Source: Eopsaltria australis (lineage: Eukaryota; Chordata; Aves; Passeriformes; Petroicidae). Taken from it: a stretch of DNA of 64,000 bases. The stretch covers positions 682,001 through 746,000 of the forward strand of contig JAVTVJ010000791.1 in the NCBI GenBank assembly GCA_034509425.1, read 5' to 3'. Made by a program: the position numbers and the translations under genes. The notes beneath the pieces were generated by a model. That model ran no database searches, had not been told where the DNA came from, and worked only from the letters and a program-made list of their open reading frames with translations. Of this stretch, positions 13,315 through 27,400 are shown one piece after another (position 1 is the first letter of the stretch; every line of letters starts with the position of its first letter).

Positions 13315-13340
13315 GTTGATGTTGTTGTTGTTGTTGTTTT
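13315..13340 (+). repeat. (GTT)n microsatellite
   Basis: GTTGATGTTGTTGTTGTTGT: about five perfect GTT units with one interrupted unit at the left. Confidence 0.85.
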
Positions 13341-13754
13341 CTATTGTTCAAAAGAACTTCTCCCTTCCCCAAAGGGCTAATGTCTTATTTATATCACTCT
13401 GGAGACTGTGATAATGAATGGGTTTCACTGATCTACTGGTGAGAAGGCCTATTGTCTTGATTTGAGATTCTGAGTTTAAAAACAAAAGGAACTGTGGGTT
13501 CTGACAGATTTATTGTACTTCCATAATAAGTTTTGTATGAAAGGCATAGCTTTTACTTCTTATATATTGCTAATGGTCCTTGTTTATGTTCTATGTCCTT
13601 TCTGAGTAATCTCCCATTGCCTAAATCCACTACTTAAGATGTAGAGGTTCTTTATTTTGAATGGATGATGAAGGACTGTAGATGATCCCATAAAAGGGGA
13701 GCTTTCTCTCAGTGTTTGTGACTAAACTGTACCTAATCTGAGCTCATAAGACAA

Positions 13755-14823
13755 AGTGGTCCTTGTCTTATCACTTGTTAGCTGGGAGAAGGGACAGACC
13801 CCACCTTTCTACATCCTCCTTTCAGACAGTTGCAATAAGATCTCCCCTGAGTCTCCTTTTCTCCAGGATAAACACCCCCAGCTCCATCCTCTGCTCTGCA
13901 CAGGACTTGTGCTCCAGACCCTTCCCCAGCTCCTTTGCCCTTCTCTGGACTCACTCCAGCCCCTCAATGTCCTTTCCAAATTGAGAGGTCCAGAACTGGA
14001 CACAGGATTCAAGGTGTGGCCTCACCAGTGCCCAGTACAGGGGGACAATCCCTGCCCTGCTCCTGCTGGCCACACCATTGCTGATCCAGGCCAGGATGCC
14101 ATTGGCCTTCTTGGCCACCTGGGCACACCCTGGCTCATGTTCAGCTGCTGTCACCAGCACCCCCAGCTCCTTTTCCTGTGGGCAGCTTTGCAGCCACTCT
14201 GCCCCAGCCTGTGGAGCTGCCTGGGGTTTTTGTGACCCAAGGGCAGGAGCCAGCACTGGGCCTTGTTGAACCTCACACCATTGGCCTCAGCCCATGATCC
14301 AGCCTGTCCAGATCCCTCTGCAGAGCCTTCCTGCCCTCCAGCAGATCACTCCCACCCAGCTTGGTGTCATGCATGAACTCAACTGAGGGTGCACCTGGTC
14401 ATCAATAAAGGTATTACACAGTGCTAGCCCCAGTGCTGAGCTCTGGGTAACACCACCTGTGAGTGGCCAGCAGCTGGAGGTAACTCCATTCACCACCACT
14501 CTTGGGGCCCAGCCATCCAGACAGTTTTTAATCCATGAACTGCACCTGTCCAAGGCACAAGCAGCTGGTTTCTCCAGGGCAATGAGGTGGCAGACAGTGG
14601 AAAGGCTTTAGAAAAGTGCAAGCAGACAACATCCACAGGCTTTTCTCATCCACGAAGTGTGCCACACTGCCATAGAGAGAGACCAAGTTTGTCAAGCAGG
14701 ACCTGCATTTCACAAAACCGTACTGGCTGGGCCTGAGCCCCTGGTTGTCTGGCTTGAGCTGCATGATCACATTCAAGATAACCTGCTCCTTAACCTTCCC
14801 TGGCACTGAAGTCAGGCTGACAG
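13755..14823 (-). mobile_element. CR1 LINE fragment, 3' portion, interrupted by an LTR
   Basis: The minus strand carries decayed CR1 reverse-transcriptase and 3' sequence over about 1.07 kb. Recognisable translated pieces include KANGILAWISNGVASRSRAG, IVPLYWALVRPHLESCVQF and, farther into the element, LKPDNQGLRPSQYGFVKCRS. It is more GC-rich than its surroundings. Continuity with 15342-15466 shows that one element was split by the LTR at 14824-15341. Large plus-strand open frames here (for example 13756-14235) are antisense to the element and should not be called genes. Confidence 0.92.
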
Positions 14824-15341
14824 TGATGCTGTTTGGTTTCTGCCTTTTTTCTTTTATATGTTCTCTGTACTGTTTGCACATATATTTGTAGCTCTGTAGC
14901 CTATTGTATTAATAGCTGGTTTTTCCAGTACTTTTCCATGGTATTTCCCTAAGCAGAAAGACAAAACAAATTCCAGAGCTCCAAGCCATGGGGGGGATAA
15001 GGCCCCTGTCCTGTCTTGGTTCTTCCTGGGAATTAAGGCTGAGAACAACTCTGAGGTGCATTTTCATAAACAAAGTAGAGCCAGTGCTGAGAGGGGGCTC
15101 CAGAGAAGGGGCTGGACCTGGGGGGGAATTGACTCAGCACTTGTTCTCCTTACTGGTGCTTTTAATCAATTATGCTAATTTCCTAAAAGCTATAAATATG
15201 TACTCACCCCTGAAGGGGGGCTTTTATGGACACCTTTCCATAACTGATCCTGAAGACCTTAAAAATAAAGATCCCCTTTTATATTACCTCCTTGCTAAAA
15301 TGATCTCGAGTTTCTTTTCCAGGCTGGGGGAAAAGGAAACA
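14824..15341 (+). mobile_element. Probable solo LTR inserted in a CR1 element
   Basis: A 518-bp block interrupts the CR1 exactly where CR1 should read GACAGGCCT. It begins TGATGCTG and ends GGAAACA (TG...CA). It is flanked by ACAG on both sides (14820-14823 and 15342-15345), as expected for a short target-site duplication. In plus orientation it has TATAAA at 15191-15196 and AATAAA at 15264-15269, spaced as in an LTR U3-R. No internal retroviral genes are next to it, so it is a solo LTR. The family was not identified. Confidence 0.72.
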
Positions 15342-15466
15342 ACAGGCCTCTAGTTCCCTGCATCTGCCTTTCAGCCACTCTTGTAGATTGGCATCACACT
15401 TGCTAATTTCCAGTCCACTGGAAACTCCATGGTTCATCAGAACTAATGGTAAATGATTGAAGGTGG
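15342..15466 (-). mobile_element. CR1 LINE fragment, continuation beyond the LTR
   Basis: The sequence resumes the CR1 interrupted at 14823, with antisense phrases equivalent to TTGTAGATTGGCATCACACT and TTCCAGTCCACTGG. Its first four bases repeat ACAG of the left flank. The CR1 match fades by about 15466. Confidence 0.85.
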
Positions 15467-18400
15467 TCAAAAGAAGACATAGAAGAAACCTTTTTGAAAA
15501 TACGGAAGGCCAAGGAGAAAGGAACTATTAGAGAAACCCTAAAAAAATAAAAGAAGAGAGAAAATGAGAGAGAAATTGAGCTGAGAAACCTATATGAGTT
15601 TTATCCCCTCATAATTTTTGTTTTTCTTGTGAGACATATAATTCTAAATAGACCTTTTATGCTATACAGAAGTCCAGTAATGATTCCAGATTAGAGAGTA
15701 TGATGACAATTATTTTGAAAGAATGACTATGATTTATTTCACACAGTATTTTTTTAAAATTCCATGGAGTAATTAAGTCTACAGGCTAAGAATGAAATTA
15801 TTTCCTCGGTGACTCCTTGGAGGGGAGCTGAATTTCCATTCAACAGTTTATAACAAGATAGAGAGAAAGAATAACTTTTCTACAGCAACAATATCTTTTT
15901 TTAGCTGTAAGGTTAATTTACGTGAGAAGAGATTGAATGAGACCTTAGTTGGATTTTTCTGTCCCATTGGCTTTTAAACCTGTTTTTATTTCATGAAACA
16001 TGCTTTTCTTTCACTTCAGAGAGAAAACAGTCATATGCCTTACCTTATTGTTCACAATTAATTTTTGTGCAATACTGAGTACTAACTCTGTGGTCTTGCC
16101 ATATGTTGATTGTGGTGAAGGAGAAAAAGCTGTAATCAGCCTTTTCTTTCAGCAACCTCCAATGATATATGACGACACTCCTCAGATTGTTCATAAATGA
16201 AGAAAATCCATCTGAATCTATTTTAATGGTATTTGCATTCAATCTATTTTGTGCATCAAATGGATTTAGGTCTCTAGGTAGTCTAAAACCAAATTCCTGA
16301 GTTTGAGAGCTGCTCTTGAAATACCACATCAGTACTCAATATCTAAAACTTCCCCTAGTTCTATCTGCATGTAAAATGCAATCAGGATCCAAGTACCAAG
16401 CAGGGATATATTCTGTTGGATTTTAGAGGAATGAAGTGCTGTCTTCAAGCACTTAATTTAAGTTTTGTCAGTGAGTATGGGCCAGTGTAGCAAGAGACTG
16501 CAGCTGCATTACGTTGGAGGTGACTTAAACTGGTTCCAAATAGCATTGTCCCTGTCTGTCTTCTGCCTCCCTACAGCCTAAGAGAAATTTGGCATGGGTG
16601 CTATGGAAAAACACTTAGTAAAACCCATGCAATAAGATGGGAGGTTAAATACATGTTTTTCTGTTTGGTCTTCTTCCAAGACAGATTTTGGCCAAAAATG
16701 AAACCCCAAAACAAACACAGCTTCTTGGTAACAATTACTTCTAATACCAAGTAAGTAAAAATATGTTATGTAAAAGAGAAGCAACTCTTTTGGTGAAACC
16801 AGTGTATAAAGAAGTAGTGCTGTCTACCTCTGACACCTTGTACTTTGCTCTAATAGGAAAACAATGGTTTTTCAATGGTCAGCATCACAGCAAAATGAGG
16901 TGCAAGCAGACAGAGGAGATAAGTTAGCCCTGTGTTTGAAGCAGCATGCAGGTGTTTCCAGCTAAAACAGACTGAGCTTCTGCAACGTGCTTCTCAGAAG
17001 TACAGCCCAGACTGCAGCACTTGGACATGGCTGTGTTTTGCCTGACAGGTTCTAAGTTCTGCTTGGGAGGGGAGAGGCTGGCAATGCAGTATGAATCCAG
17101 TTCAACCTTGATGTAGGACTGCTTTAATTCAGTTACAAAAAGATGAATATTTAATCTTTCTTTAGACCTGAAAAGATTTTTTTTGTGTGAATCCTAGAGT
17201 AGAAGGTTTCAGTCTTGTTTACCATGCTAAAAATCTTCTCATTTCAAAAAAATGAGACTGGTGTGTCTTTTGTAGGAGATGTATCTCTGACTGTTGTTTG
17301 GCCAGCTGTTTCTTATTGTCCAGGGAACAAAAATTTGGAGTCCTAAGGCACAAACTACTCTTTCAATAGTCACATCTGTTCTGATTAGGTAATGCCCACT
17401 GAAAAAGACTTGTTGAAGAAATGCAGAAGTGTTCATTTATTCAGATGATATCATATTTGGGTCTGAGGAAAGCAGTGGCTCTGTTCAAGAAGTGTCTCAC
17501 TTAAGAAGGGTCAAAATTTTGAGGATGGGAAGGGATAGTTCTACAGAAGGTATCAACAGCAGAGCATGAAGACTGTGTAATCAAGGAGTAATCACATTTT
17601 ATGTCCAGTATCTCTCAGGAAACAACTATCACTATGTTTTACTTGTAACATATTCCTCTGCTAATTCCCAGGATCAAAGCAGTGTATGGAAACCCTATTC
17701 CCCTAAACTATACAAATATACCAGCAGGAACACGGAAGGGCAATTGCCTCCCAGTTCAACAGACTTTTCAAGACAATAGGTATTGTTTTCCTTGGATTTT
17801 GTTTAATGAACTAGCATGTCCCATTCACAAAAATATGCCATTTGATTCTGAGAAGATGGCCAAATCAAGCTATCTAAAGTCTCACTAATGTGCAGAGGAA
17901 GGGGCCAGAATCAAGGGTTAGTTACACCAAAGACTGCACTACACAGGACAAATGTATTTGGACCTGAATAGTTACAACAATTCAGATACAAGATGTGTTC
18001 TGTTTATGTGTCCAGTATTTCAAAAGATAAAAGAGGAAAGATTCACTGTCAGCCTGACTGCTGACTGAATAGATTCTGTTCTCACATGCAAGGCTGGGGG
18101 TCTTTTTAGAAAAACATCCCATTATCTCACCCTATGTGCAGTTGGATTTCATAAATGTGAAATGCTGTTTTACGTTCACAGTCACTACTGAGTATTTCAC
18201 ACACTTAGCGTCTCCCTTATCTTCCTTCTCTGTAGCATCTGGGCTTCCTTTCAGAGGCAGTGCACTTGACTAAAGTGTAAAAAACCATGTGAAATCTGTC
18301 TAAGAACAATTGCTGGGGGCATTTCTCCTCCTTTGTGCAGACATGGCAGATCGGTTATCAAATGACAGATGAGAACAGTTGTTCTGACACTTTAATTCTT

Positions 18401-21400
18401 TTCCTTTTCTCTTTCTACCTTGGTAAGAGGAATTATAACCATTCATATGAGGACATACAGGAAATCAAATTGTTTTAGTTACTGTGTATACGCGATACAA
18501 TTTGCCATGTCAACACAAGGAAGAAGCCTCTACAGATTCCCTTTTTTCAGGAGCTCCATACCTTTGCTAACATGAAAAGATTAAGAAAGCTCAGGAGTGT
18601 TTACCACCTTCACACCATTCTGTTCAGACCCAGAGCTGCCTTTTTATTCACTTGCACATTTTCATCCAGACAGTTTAAAGGACTTGAGGTTTGAGGTATA
18701 CTAATACCCGCCATTTGCAGCCAGGTGTTATATTGCTATTGCTCATGACACACCTGGGGAAGAGAAAAGCCTGTAACTGACTGGATAATCAGGCTTTAAA
18801 CCTCAACTTTGTGTTCGCTTTGTTAGTTGCTGCTGGATTTAGTCAAGTATGGAAAGCATTTCTTATATTTCATAGTCTATGTAATATTAAGGATAAATTG
18901 CATTTCAGAATATATTTTCCTTTCAAGGAGTAGATTTTTTTCCTCCCTCATATAATTCTTCAGGACATGATAAAACTGACCTTAGTTTTGATAGCATAAA
19001 TTTACTTTGCCTAAGTTAAGTCTAGTGTAGGATAATAGGACTTGCATGTAGTAGAGGAGTAATGAAGTTTGATCGTGTGATGGTTTGACCTGTCTCATAT
19101 GGCATTCTGATAAGCAATCTGTGAAGTACTGAGTTGGTGAAACTACAGCTAGAAGGCCTTCCAAGCGTGTTGGAGAACAAGACAAATTCATAACAATTGC
19201 AACTATTTGATAAAACACACCAAAACAACAGAGTGCAGTCCAATATGGATGAATATCAAACACCACTCCTATGAATAATCAATTGCTACAATAAAAAAAA
19301 CCCACCAAAACCCAACCTGCTAATCAGTAGGTTAATAGCAAAGAATTTGAGAATTATAAGGGTTCAAAGCTAAACATCATTAAAAAAACCTGTGCAAATG
19401 GAGGAGAAAGGAAAGCCCATGCCTGGATGAACCGACAGGGGTGTCGTGTGTTAAGATTCATTCCTCTGTTCTTAGCACAAATCAGGCTTTGGTGAGATTG
19501 CTGTTTCCAGCTCTCTTTAGGTAACGCAGGTAAAGAAGAATGTAGGCCAGCTGGGAGAAAAGCCAGAGAAGATTAGTAGGAAAGATTTAGAGATATACAA
19601 AACATGACTGTTACGGAGAGAACTAAAATTTTGAGATTGTTTATTCTAGAGGAGAAAAAGGACATGATAAATCTTTCAATACATAAAATATTGCTGCAGA
19701 GCGGAAAAGGTTATTTATTCAGACTGATACAAGAAGTTATGGGTTGTGCTACAGCAAAAGAGATTTAGGTAAGATTTCAGGAAAATATTTCTGAAGACAA
19801 GAACAGTCATGCACTGGAAAAAAAACATGTGGAGTATTGAGGGAGGGAAGTTAGACAAACCTCTCTCTTAAATTATGGAAGTATATCTGATTATGTCCTG
19901 TCTGTTCTGACTTGAAATGATGTTTAATGGCTATGTTATTATTATTTGGAAACTTAGTAGAAATAGGATGCTATATGTAAGCAGAGAGCCAAAAAAGCAT
20001 GAAAAGAGAAGTTTCAGGAATATTTGTTTCATATGTAGCCCCATTAGGTGTTGGTGTAGCTTTGGTACTAAACATTCTTGATTAATTCACTGCTGTTAAA
20101 GGACTTTAGACTTTTGTTTGGTCTTGTTTGGCCTTTGTACAATAGCATCCTTTTTTTCCCCTTATTAACATTGCAGCCTGTATTCTCCCTTCCTAATGCT
20201 GCCTATATTTCTGAAGTGCAATAATTGGTGTGCAATAACGCACAATAATCAGTTCACTAGTTTGTGAATAAACAGCCTCCAAACTCTTTGGGTACATTCA
20301 TGCTATTTATAAATGTGTACTTTAGGTATTCAAGGTAGAAATCAATAGATAACTTCAGGCACTGAGTCTTTCTTTGTGTAAGATATCTTTGGACTTGCCC
20401 TCTAACCAAGAGTTTAACATATTTTTCTTCTAAAGCTACATTCCACACAGGGTGTCCAGAAGCCAAATGCTGTCTGTCCACTGCTGTGTGATACTGCATT
20501 GGCTTACTCAAATGGCTCTGAATGCTTGTGGCTTTCTGTGGTCACAAGGGACCACTACTCCAAAAGCCACATTGTGGAAATAGCAAACACTTTGTCACTA
20601 AGGAAGTTCTTTACTTGCTTCTCCCCCTTCTGTCTGGAACCTGAACTAAACCTGTGGTCTGACAACTGAAAAACCAACTTATATTTTTGAAATACAGATC
20701 AGACCAAAACATCAGAACAGCCAGAACCGAAAGAGCAACACTCCACCATCTGCTGCCAGTCTCAGTAATGTTGCTGCTTTGACCAGCAGTTCACAAGAAG
20801 TATTCTCAAAACTAAACAACAATGAAAAAGGTTGCTTACCCTGCTGAAGTTTTTATCATATGGTAAAAAGTCCCAGATTTCTGCATGTTTTGGTGCTGTC
20901 AGAAAGCATGGACTTAAAAGGCACTTTAACAGAGGAAGAATGGCAGCTATTCCACAGTTCTGTAGGGTAAATAAACGTTAATTTTCCATATTGAAAGCAG
21001 AACTATTACAGAATATTATGCAGTGGCCTGTGAACCATGTTTGCCTGGCTAAGATCCTTACACAGACGCAGTACTTTTCCAGCTCCTACCTCAGCCCTCG
21101 GGGTCTCTACTGTGCTTCTGTTCCTCCAAATCTTAATTACACTTTCCTAATGAGTCTAATGCACTGAGATTGTTTGGGTGCCAGCTGATTTTCACATGCT
21201 ATAATGTTCTGGTGTATATGGTAGTGCTTGTCTGGTGTGGATTTTGTAATCTTAGCAATTTTCATAATGATTTTAGTCAGCAACAATGACAAGTTTCAGC
21301 CCCTAAAGAACTAGAGTTTGCCAGAAAAACTGTTACAGATTGACTAGAAGTAAAGTCAATGGACAAAAAGTGTTTTCTAAGAATAGAGCTCGAGAAGAAA

Positions 21401-24400
21401 GAAACATGCTTGTTTCACTCTAATTGCCTTCAGAAACACTTGGTCCTGGTACTAATTACTTTGGCTTTGAAGACTGTGTTGTCTTCACCTCAGTATTTTA
21501 AAAAAGCTTTTTATTGGAGTTCCTGTCATTACTCTCCTATCCATTCCCTGTTCTGAGGCTGCAGCTGAGAATGTGCTGTCCTGTCTGCTTGTGAAGTCAT
21601 ATGTCTGTGTTACAAAGTCCCTTTTGAAAAATATCTTTTTTGCATTTTTAATATCCAGGTAGCAACTGAATTCACATCTATTTCTCACTTGTGCATTCAT
21701 ATTTCTGGTTAAGCTCAGGAATTCCAAAAATAATATCAGAGAGGAAAACTCAGAAGCTCATTGCTTTTGTGGCTTTTTTCACTGAGGCCACTTTTAGCCC
21801 GTGTTGCCAATGATCAGTCTGTACACTTTAGTTCTGTATTGTATACTTAAGCTATGTGTGCAACAAATGATGTTTTCTTAGCCTCTCCATACAGCCTATT
21901 AAACAGTGGTTGGAATATTTCCATCTGTAAAGCAAAACCTTTGGCATAAATAATATTGTCATTTGGATAGGCTAGACATACTTTTGCAAAGTGACCTTGT
22001 AAAAATATTGTCTGAGGTATGAGTGAGCCTAAATTACATGACAGTGAGGTAGTCTATTTTGGTCTCTCTGGTATATGAGGTCTCATCTTGTGGCAGTGAA
22101 ACCACCTGAAATTAAACAAAAACAGTAATGTGCATCTGATTTAGAAGCTGCAGAAAGCTGGGCTGAGTTTTTGGTTTTTTTTTAAATCTATTTGCAAACT
22201 TTTATGTAAATTCTGTTTGGCAAAGGCAAACACTGCTTACTGTGGTTTTCCTGCCTGATTTGTCTTTGTAAAATAAAATGATATGAAACACTGTGAGGAA
22301 AATGTTTTGACTACATTATAAATATAAGTAAATCTGGAATAGCTGGGTCAGAATTATTTTTTCCTCCCCCATTTATAGGTCTTTCAAATGCTTTTTTGTT
22401 GTCATTTGGGATAACTTGGTTGTTTGGGTGCCCTAGATAAAAACACCTTGCAGAAGATGCACAAGATACATATTTCTGTTTCCCCTCAAGGGTCAATCAT
22501 CTTAAAAACTGTCTTCCTAATCTGAAGGACAGGGTTAGGTATTATAGTTAATGACCCCATTTACCAGCTCATGCCCCTGAATTGTTATCCAGATGTTCAT
22601 ACTTACTACACCATCTTGCCAAGTCTACTTGAACGTTTAGGACCAACTCATGCTCTGACATTTGAAATAATTCATGTGCTAAATGTGTAAACTCTTTGGT
22701 TTGTGTATTCTGTAAACGTAAGGGAGAGCACACTGTAGCTGTAATGGAAATCTTTTTTTAAAATGACTGACCACATACTGGCGGTTATTTTCTGCTGTTC
22801 CAGTGAAATAACTTTTTAGATGGAAGGATGCAATACCCCATTATGCAGGTCATACCATGCTTCCCAAGACTGTAGAGAGTTTCTGTTTAAGCAGGTGAAG
22901 GAAGTATCTTTTGAATGCAATGTTGTATTAAAATCTGTTTGACTCAGAAGTTACTTCTGAAGAAGACCATATGTGATTTTGGAACCAAGTTTCAATAGTG
23001 GCTGCAAAAATGTGATCTTCCAGACTGTGTTCAATATAAAGAGGTTCAGCTTTCAATGCTTTATTGCAGCCAAATAAAACTGCCAAAACTACAGGCTATC
23101 CTAGGGCTATTCTGTAACTGTGCCCTTTTACTACTACAAACAAATCACAAAGGGCAAGTGTACAGTTTAAATAACCTTATGAATATTGGACTGGACTTTC
23201 AAGTGTGTAATACCCATTGACGTAGAAATATGACCATCATATCTTGCTTTGTTCCAAAGCCAGTGCATTTCATAAATTAGAAATAGGAGCGATAGTAAAA
23301 GCTGTTCATATCAGGGCTTGTTTTCTCTTCCATGTGATCTTCTAGGTCAAGTAGTGTAGATTTCCCATCCACCTTCCCTATAATGAAATTTTTTTTCATT
23401 TAGATTTGGTGAATTAGTCATAAAAATGTAATTTTTTTTGTGCTGTGTCGAGGTTTAGGATAATTTTGTTTCCCAGAAGGGGCTGTCTTGTCTGTAGTCT
23501 TCTTTCAGGTCTGTAAATTTAGAGTTGTTAAGGCAGGCTCCTTATGCTTTTTTAAAACAGTGCTTTAAGAGTAGAAGTTTATTAGTACCAATCAATTTGT
23601 GTTTTAAAAAAGGCCTTAGTTTTTTTCCCAAAAAAGTAGCTTTCAGGCTTTTGTACTGCTCTGGAATAAAACCAGACAACAATTGTAGGTTACAATCAGC
23701 AGATCTTCATTCTGTGGCCAGATTGGGTACAATGCTATTTTGGTATGTGTTTCAGGAATAACAATTTAAAAAAGAAAATATATATAGAGGAAGTGTTTAA
23801 AACATTGAAAAGTTTAAATATAAATTTAAGCCTACTCTCTGAAGCTTTAGCTTCATGTTTTTTTGCATTTGTAGTACGTACAGAATCTTCACATGAACAT
23901 AATAAAACAAAACGCAACTTCAGGTCTTGCATGTGACTGGTCTGGTGGTTTACAGGTTCTCCAGCTCTTCACTGGGAAGCCAGAAGACACACAAAGAGCT
24001 AGAGAGGACAGTGGGGCAGAGGCCACCTATACATGGAAGGTTGAGGGGGGGAGGACAGAAATCCTTTCTCTGGCCCTTGGCAATAGAGGCTGACAGGGAA
24101 GGCATGATGACAAGAGAAGTGGTGATGAAGTCTGTGGAGGCAGGAACCAATTCTGATGTGTCTGTGTGAGATGTGTAAGAAAGACCTGCACAATTGTGCA
24201 GTAGCTTTTCAAACACACTCTTCTAATCTGTGACTTATAAATGACACTTGTATTGTGTAAGCAGGTTCTTAAAAGACCAAAAGAAGTGAAAAATCAAATA
24301 GAAAACCCCATCTGTGATGGATACTGAAGTGAAGTGAAATCCTGCCAAGAAAATGTACTGAGAAAATGAACTTAGAGGAATATTTTGTTGTGACAGCAGC

Positions 24401-27400
24401 TGAGGTGCACAGGCCTCTGCACAGGCTGTGTGCCACCTGCCCTGGGTGCCTTGCAGATCAGAACTTATCCATCAGAGAGCCCCTCTGTGGGTACAAGGTG
24501 TCTGTCAGTTTGCATGAGGAATTTGTGACTACCAAGCTGTAATGTGGCATATCTGCCCAGGATAACCAAAGGGAATCACTTCATAGCACTCGACCGGGAT
24601 GTAGCAAACTTCTGGTACTTGCTGTACCAGCAGGGCAGGAGTGTGCTATCAAGGGATGATCAAAAACTTTTCAGTTTACATTCTCTGTGCTGTATGTACA
24701 TCATCAGGAACTTTATAAATATAGCCACTGTATGATCAGCTCATTCTCTGATACAGTGAAAGATGTAAGCAAATATGTACATCTTTTACTGAGAATACTC
24801 AGGTAAGAAGTCCCCTCATCTTCTAACAGCCCAAGTCTGTCATCATTTAAGTAATGACAGACACACGTCTCTGCCAGAATGAGGCAGAGTCTGGAGCTAT
24901 CCTTTCTGTCTGAAGCTAGCTTTTATGTTGCCAAAACATAATTATGTCTTTTGCAAACTCCTTGTCCTTTAGACGAAAGCAGACAACATTGCTGTGTAGT
25001 TATTTTAACCATTATAGTTCAGACACTCTTCTGCTGGGGAAAAGAGACAGTATGGGAAAAACCTCTTCCCAAACCTGCTCATGCTGGAAGCCAGCAGCTC
25101 AGGGAAAGCTACGTAATGTGGCACTGCAGACTACACCCCTAGCAGCCCAGGCATAGTGGCTATTTGACAGAAATAAACCAGGCTCTGTTGCACTTCAGGG
25201 TTTTTTTAGCTCCAAAGCAAAAAGGGCACATTGTACTAGCTGTTGGCATCACTGACAGCATTTGAGGCGAACCTTTAAGCTCTTCTCGAGGATCTTCCTA
25301 TTACCAGATGTGGCCTAGAAGGACCTTATCTACTCAAAATCCAGCTGGTTTGGAAATGAAAATGTTGACTTTACCAACATAATGGTATCTGCAAGGATGA
25401 AAAGCTTTTCCCCCACCCCTTCTTTTCAGTTAGGAAAGTCACATTCCCTCTAATGAAAATAAAGGCTCCATTAATGCTTATATTAAAAGAAAGGCAGGGA
25501 TGACTGGAGGGACTGTCTCACAGAACATTTGTCAACACTGTGTTGGTAGGAAAGCTCATGTATTGAAATTGCAGGTTAGCTGCCACTAAAAACTGGTAGA
25601 TCTAACTTTGGCATTTCTAACTCGAAATTCAATCATAGTTTGGACTTACACATTTTTAGCTTAATGTAATGAGTAACCAAAGAGCAGGTGGTGATGGTGG
25701 GGAAGTAAGAGCATAACCAGCAATTTTAAACACTGACTTTTCTACAGAAATTATTACATATCAGCATTGCAGTTTGCATCTCCAAGCTGGGCAATCTGTG
25801 CACATAATTAGCATTTTTTAGGAAGTAAAGCTTCACAAGCAACTGTTAAGACACTGCTTTTGTATTGGTAGTGCACAGACAAATGCTTTTAGCTGCATGT
25901 TACAGCTATGTAGAGATTATGCTCATGTTTGTTCAGACAGCTGAGGTGGTAGCCATAATGGTGGAACACTGGAGATGATTAATAAAGATTTAAGAAAATA
26001 TAATCAGTCAAAAATCTCATTACCATACAATAAATGCTTTCTTCAGCCACAAAACCAGAAGTTCCTTCATCTTTCAGCCACTAACCTAACTCAGTATGAC
26101 TGTTTCACAGAGAGGGAGACACCCCCCCAAATTGTATTCCCCACTTGATTTTCAGTACTGCCAAATAAAAGGTGTAACTCTGAGCACACACATTTCACAA
26201 TCTATAAAGAACACCACTCAACATTTCATGTAATTACAGCAATGCCATATGATGTATGAAATAGATTTGAGTTAAAATGATTCTCTAGCCTGGCAGTATG
26301 GGAAACAGGCAGGACTGATACTGGCAGAATGGGAGTTACCTGTGACACTGCCCACTACTTGTTTCAGACAAGTGTCATAATTTCAGCTTCTTCCTGTGAG
26401 GTTCTTACTGTTTGGTGTTTACTTTACCTGAGAATGTACTTCTGACATAAGTTTTTCTTAACTTTGCTCCAGATGTCTCATAAATGAAATTCAGAATTAC
26501 TTTTGCTTCAGTGAAATGAATAAAATTCAGACACTTTAGCCCATTTCTAAGTGACTCTAGTGACTAGTCATGATAATCTGATTTTCAGTGCACACTTACC
26601 AAGAAAATGTCAACACCGTTACTCTCTTCTTCCACTCAGGTTACCAGTCCTGTGTATGCAAGGTCCAGACTTTTCAAACCTCTTCTAACTGAGCAGAATT
26701 TTAACCCCCAAGTTAAGTTTCCTCTTTGGGCTTCTTTAGTGCTTAAAACTGGGAATCATCTAATACAGCTTACTCAGAGCTGCTGCAGGTAGTCGGCAAA
26801 AATACTCAGCTAAGAAGGGTGTTAGTCAACTTGTCCATTTATTGACTCATGCATCCTGCTTTAGCTTGCAGGAAAAATATGTAATTAGAACATTTTTCTA
26901 TTACAGGGGTAGTAACTGTCCTGGAATTGATGCTTAAGGTTCTTTTCAGATCTAGCCCTCACTTTACCCATGCTCACCACCTTTTCCTCCCTCCAATCTC
27001 CACCAGAATGGGGGTCTGATAAGCTCATTTCCTGTAATGACTGATTTAAAATTTTCTCCACAAAGCAATGAATAGAGGTAACAGCATGTGACATTAGATG
27101 TTCTTCACTTTGCCAGCAGCAGCCCGACAGAAATGACTTAATGACTAAAAAACTCTGACTCACTAGTTTGTGAATGGCCATGTTAAGGAATGTAACCCCT
27201 CTTAACTTCTTTACACCATGGCACAGTATAATTCACTCAGCCTAAGAGGAGGATAATGACAGCTTTATACAGGATCTCACTTCACACCTCCAAGTTTTCT
27301 CCTTATCTCAAAGGTTGCACTGTGCATTAAAGCAATAGTCTGTATTAATCTAACCTCTGACATTTGGGCCATATTAACCCACCAATGCAGGTTTATGTAT

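Larger units (their letters stand above)
10297..13754. other. Intergenic stretch without recognisable gene
   Basis: AT-rich sequence with the T/G low-complexity zone at 12155-12290 and a (GTT)n tract at about 13315-13340. A 98-codon plus-strand frame at 11299-11595 is Cys-rich but matches no family I know. Confidence 0.5.

Noticed and set aside
13756..14256. 159-codon and shorter overlapping frames on both strands
   Set aside because: All fall within a decayed CR1; GC-rich repeat sequence lacks stops by composition.
23893..24218. Cluster of overlapping open frames on both strands
   Set aside because: A local GC-richer patch with frames in five phases and no recognisable domain; the overlap argues for chance.
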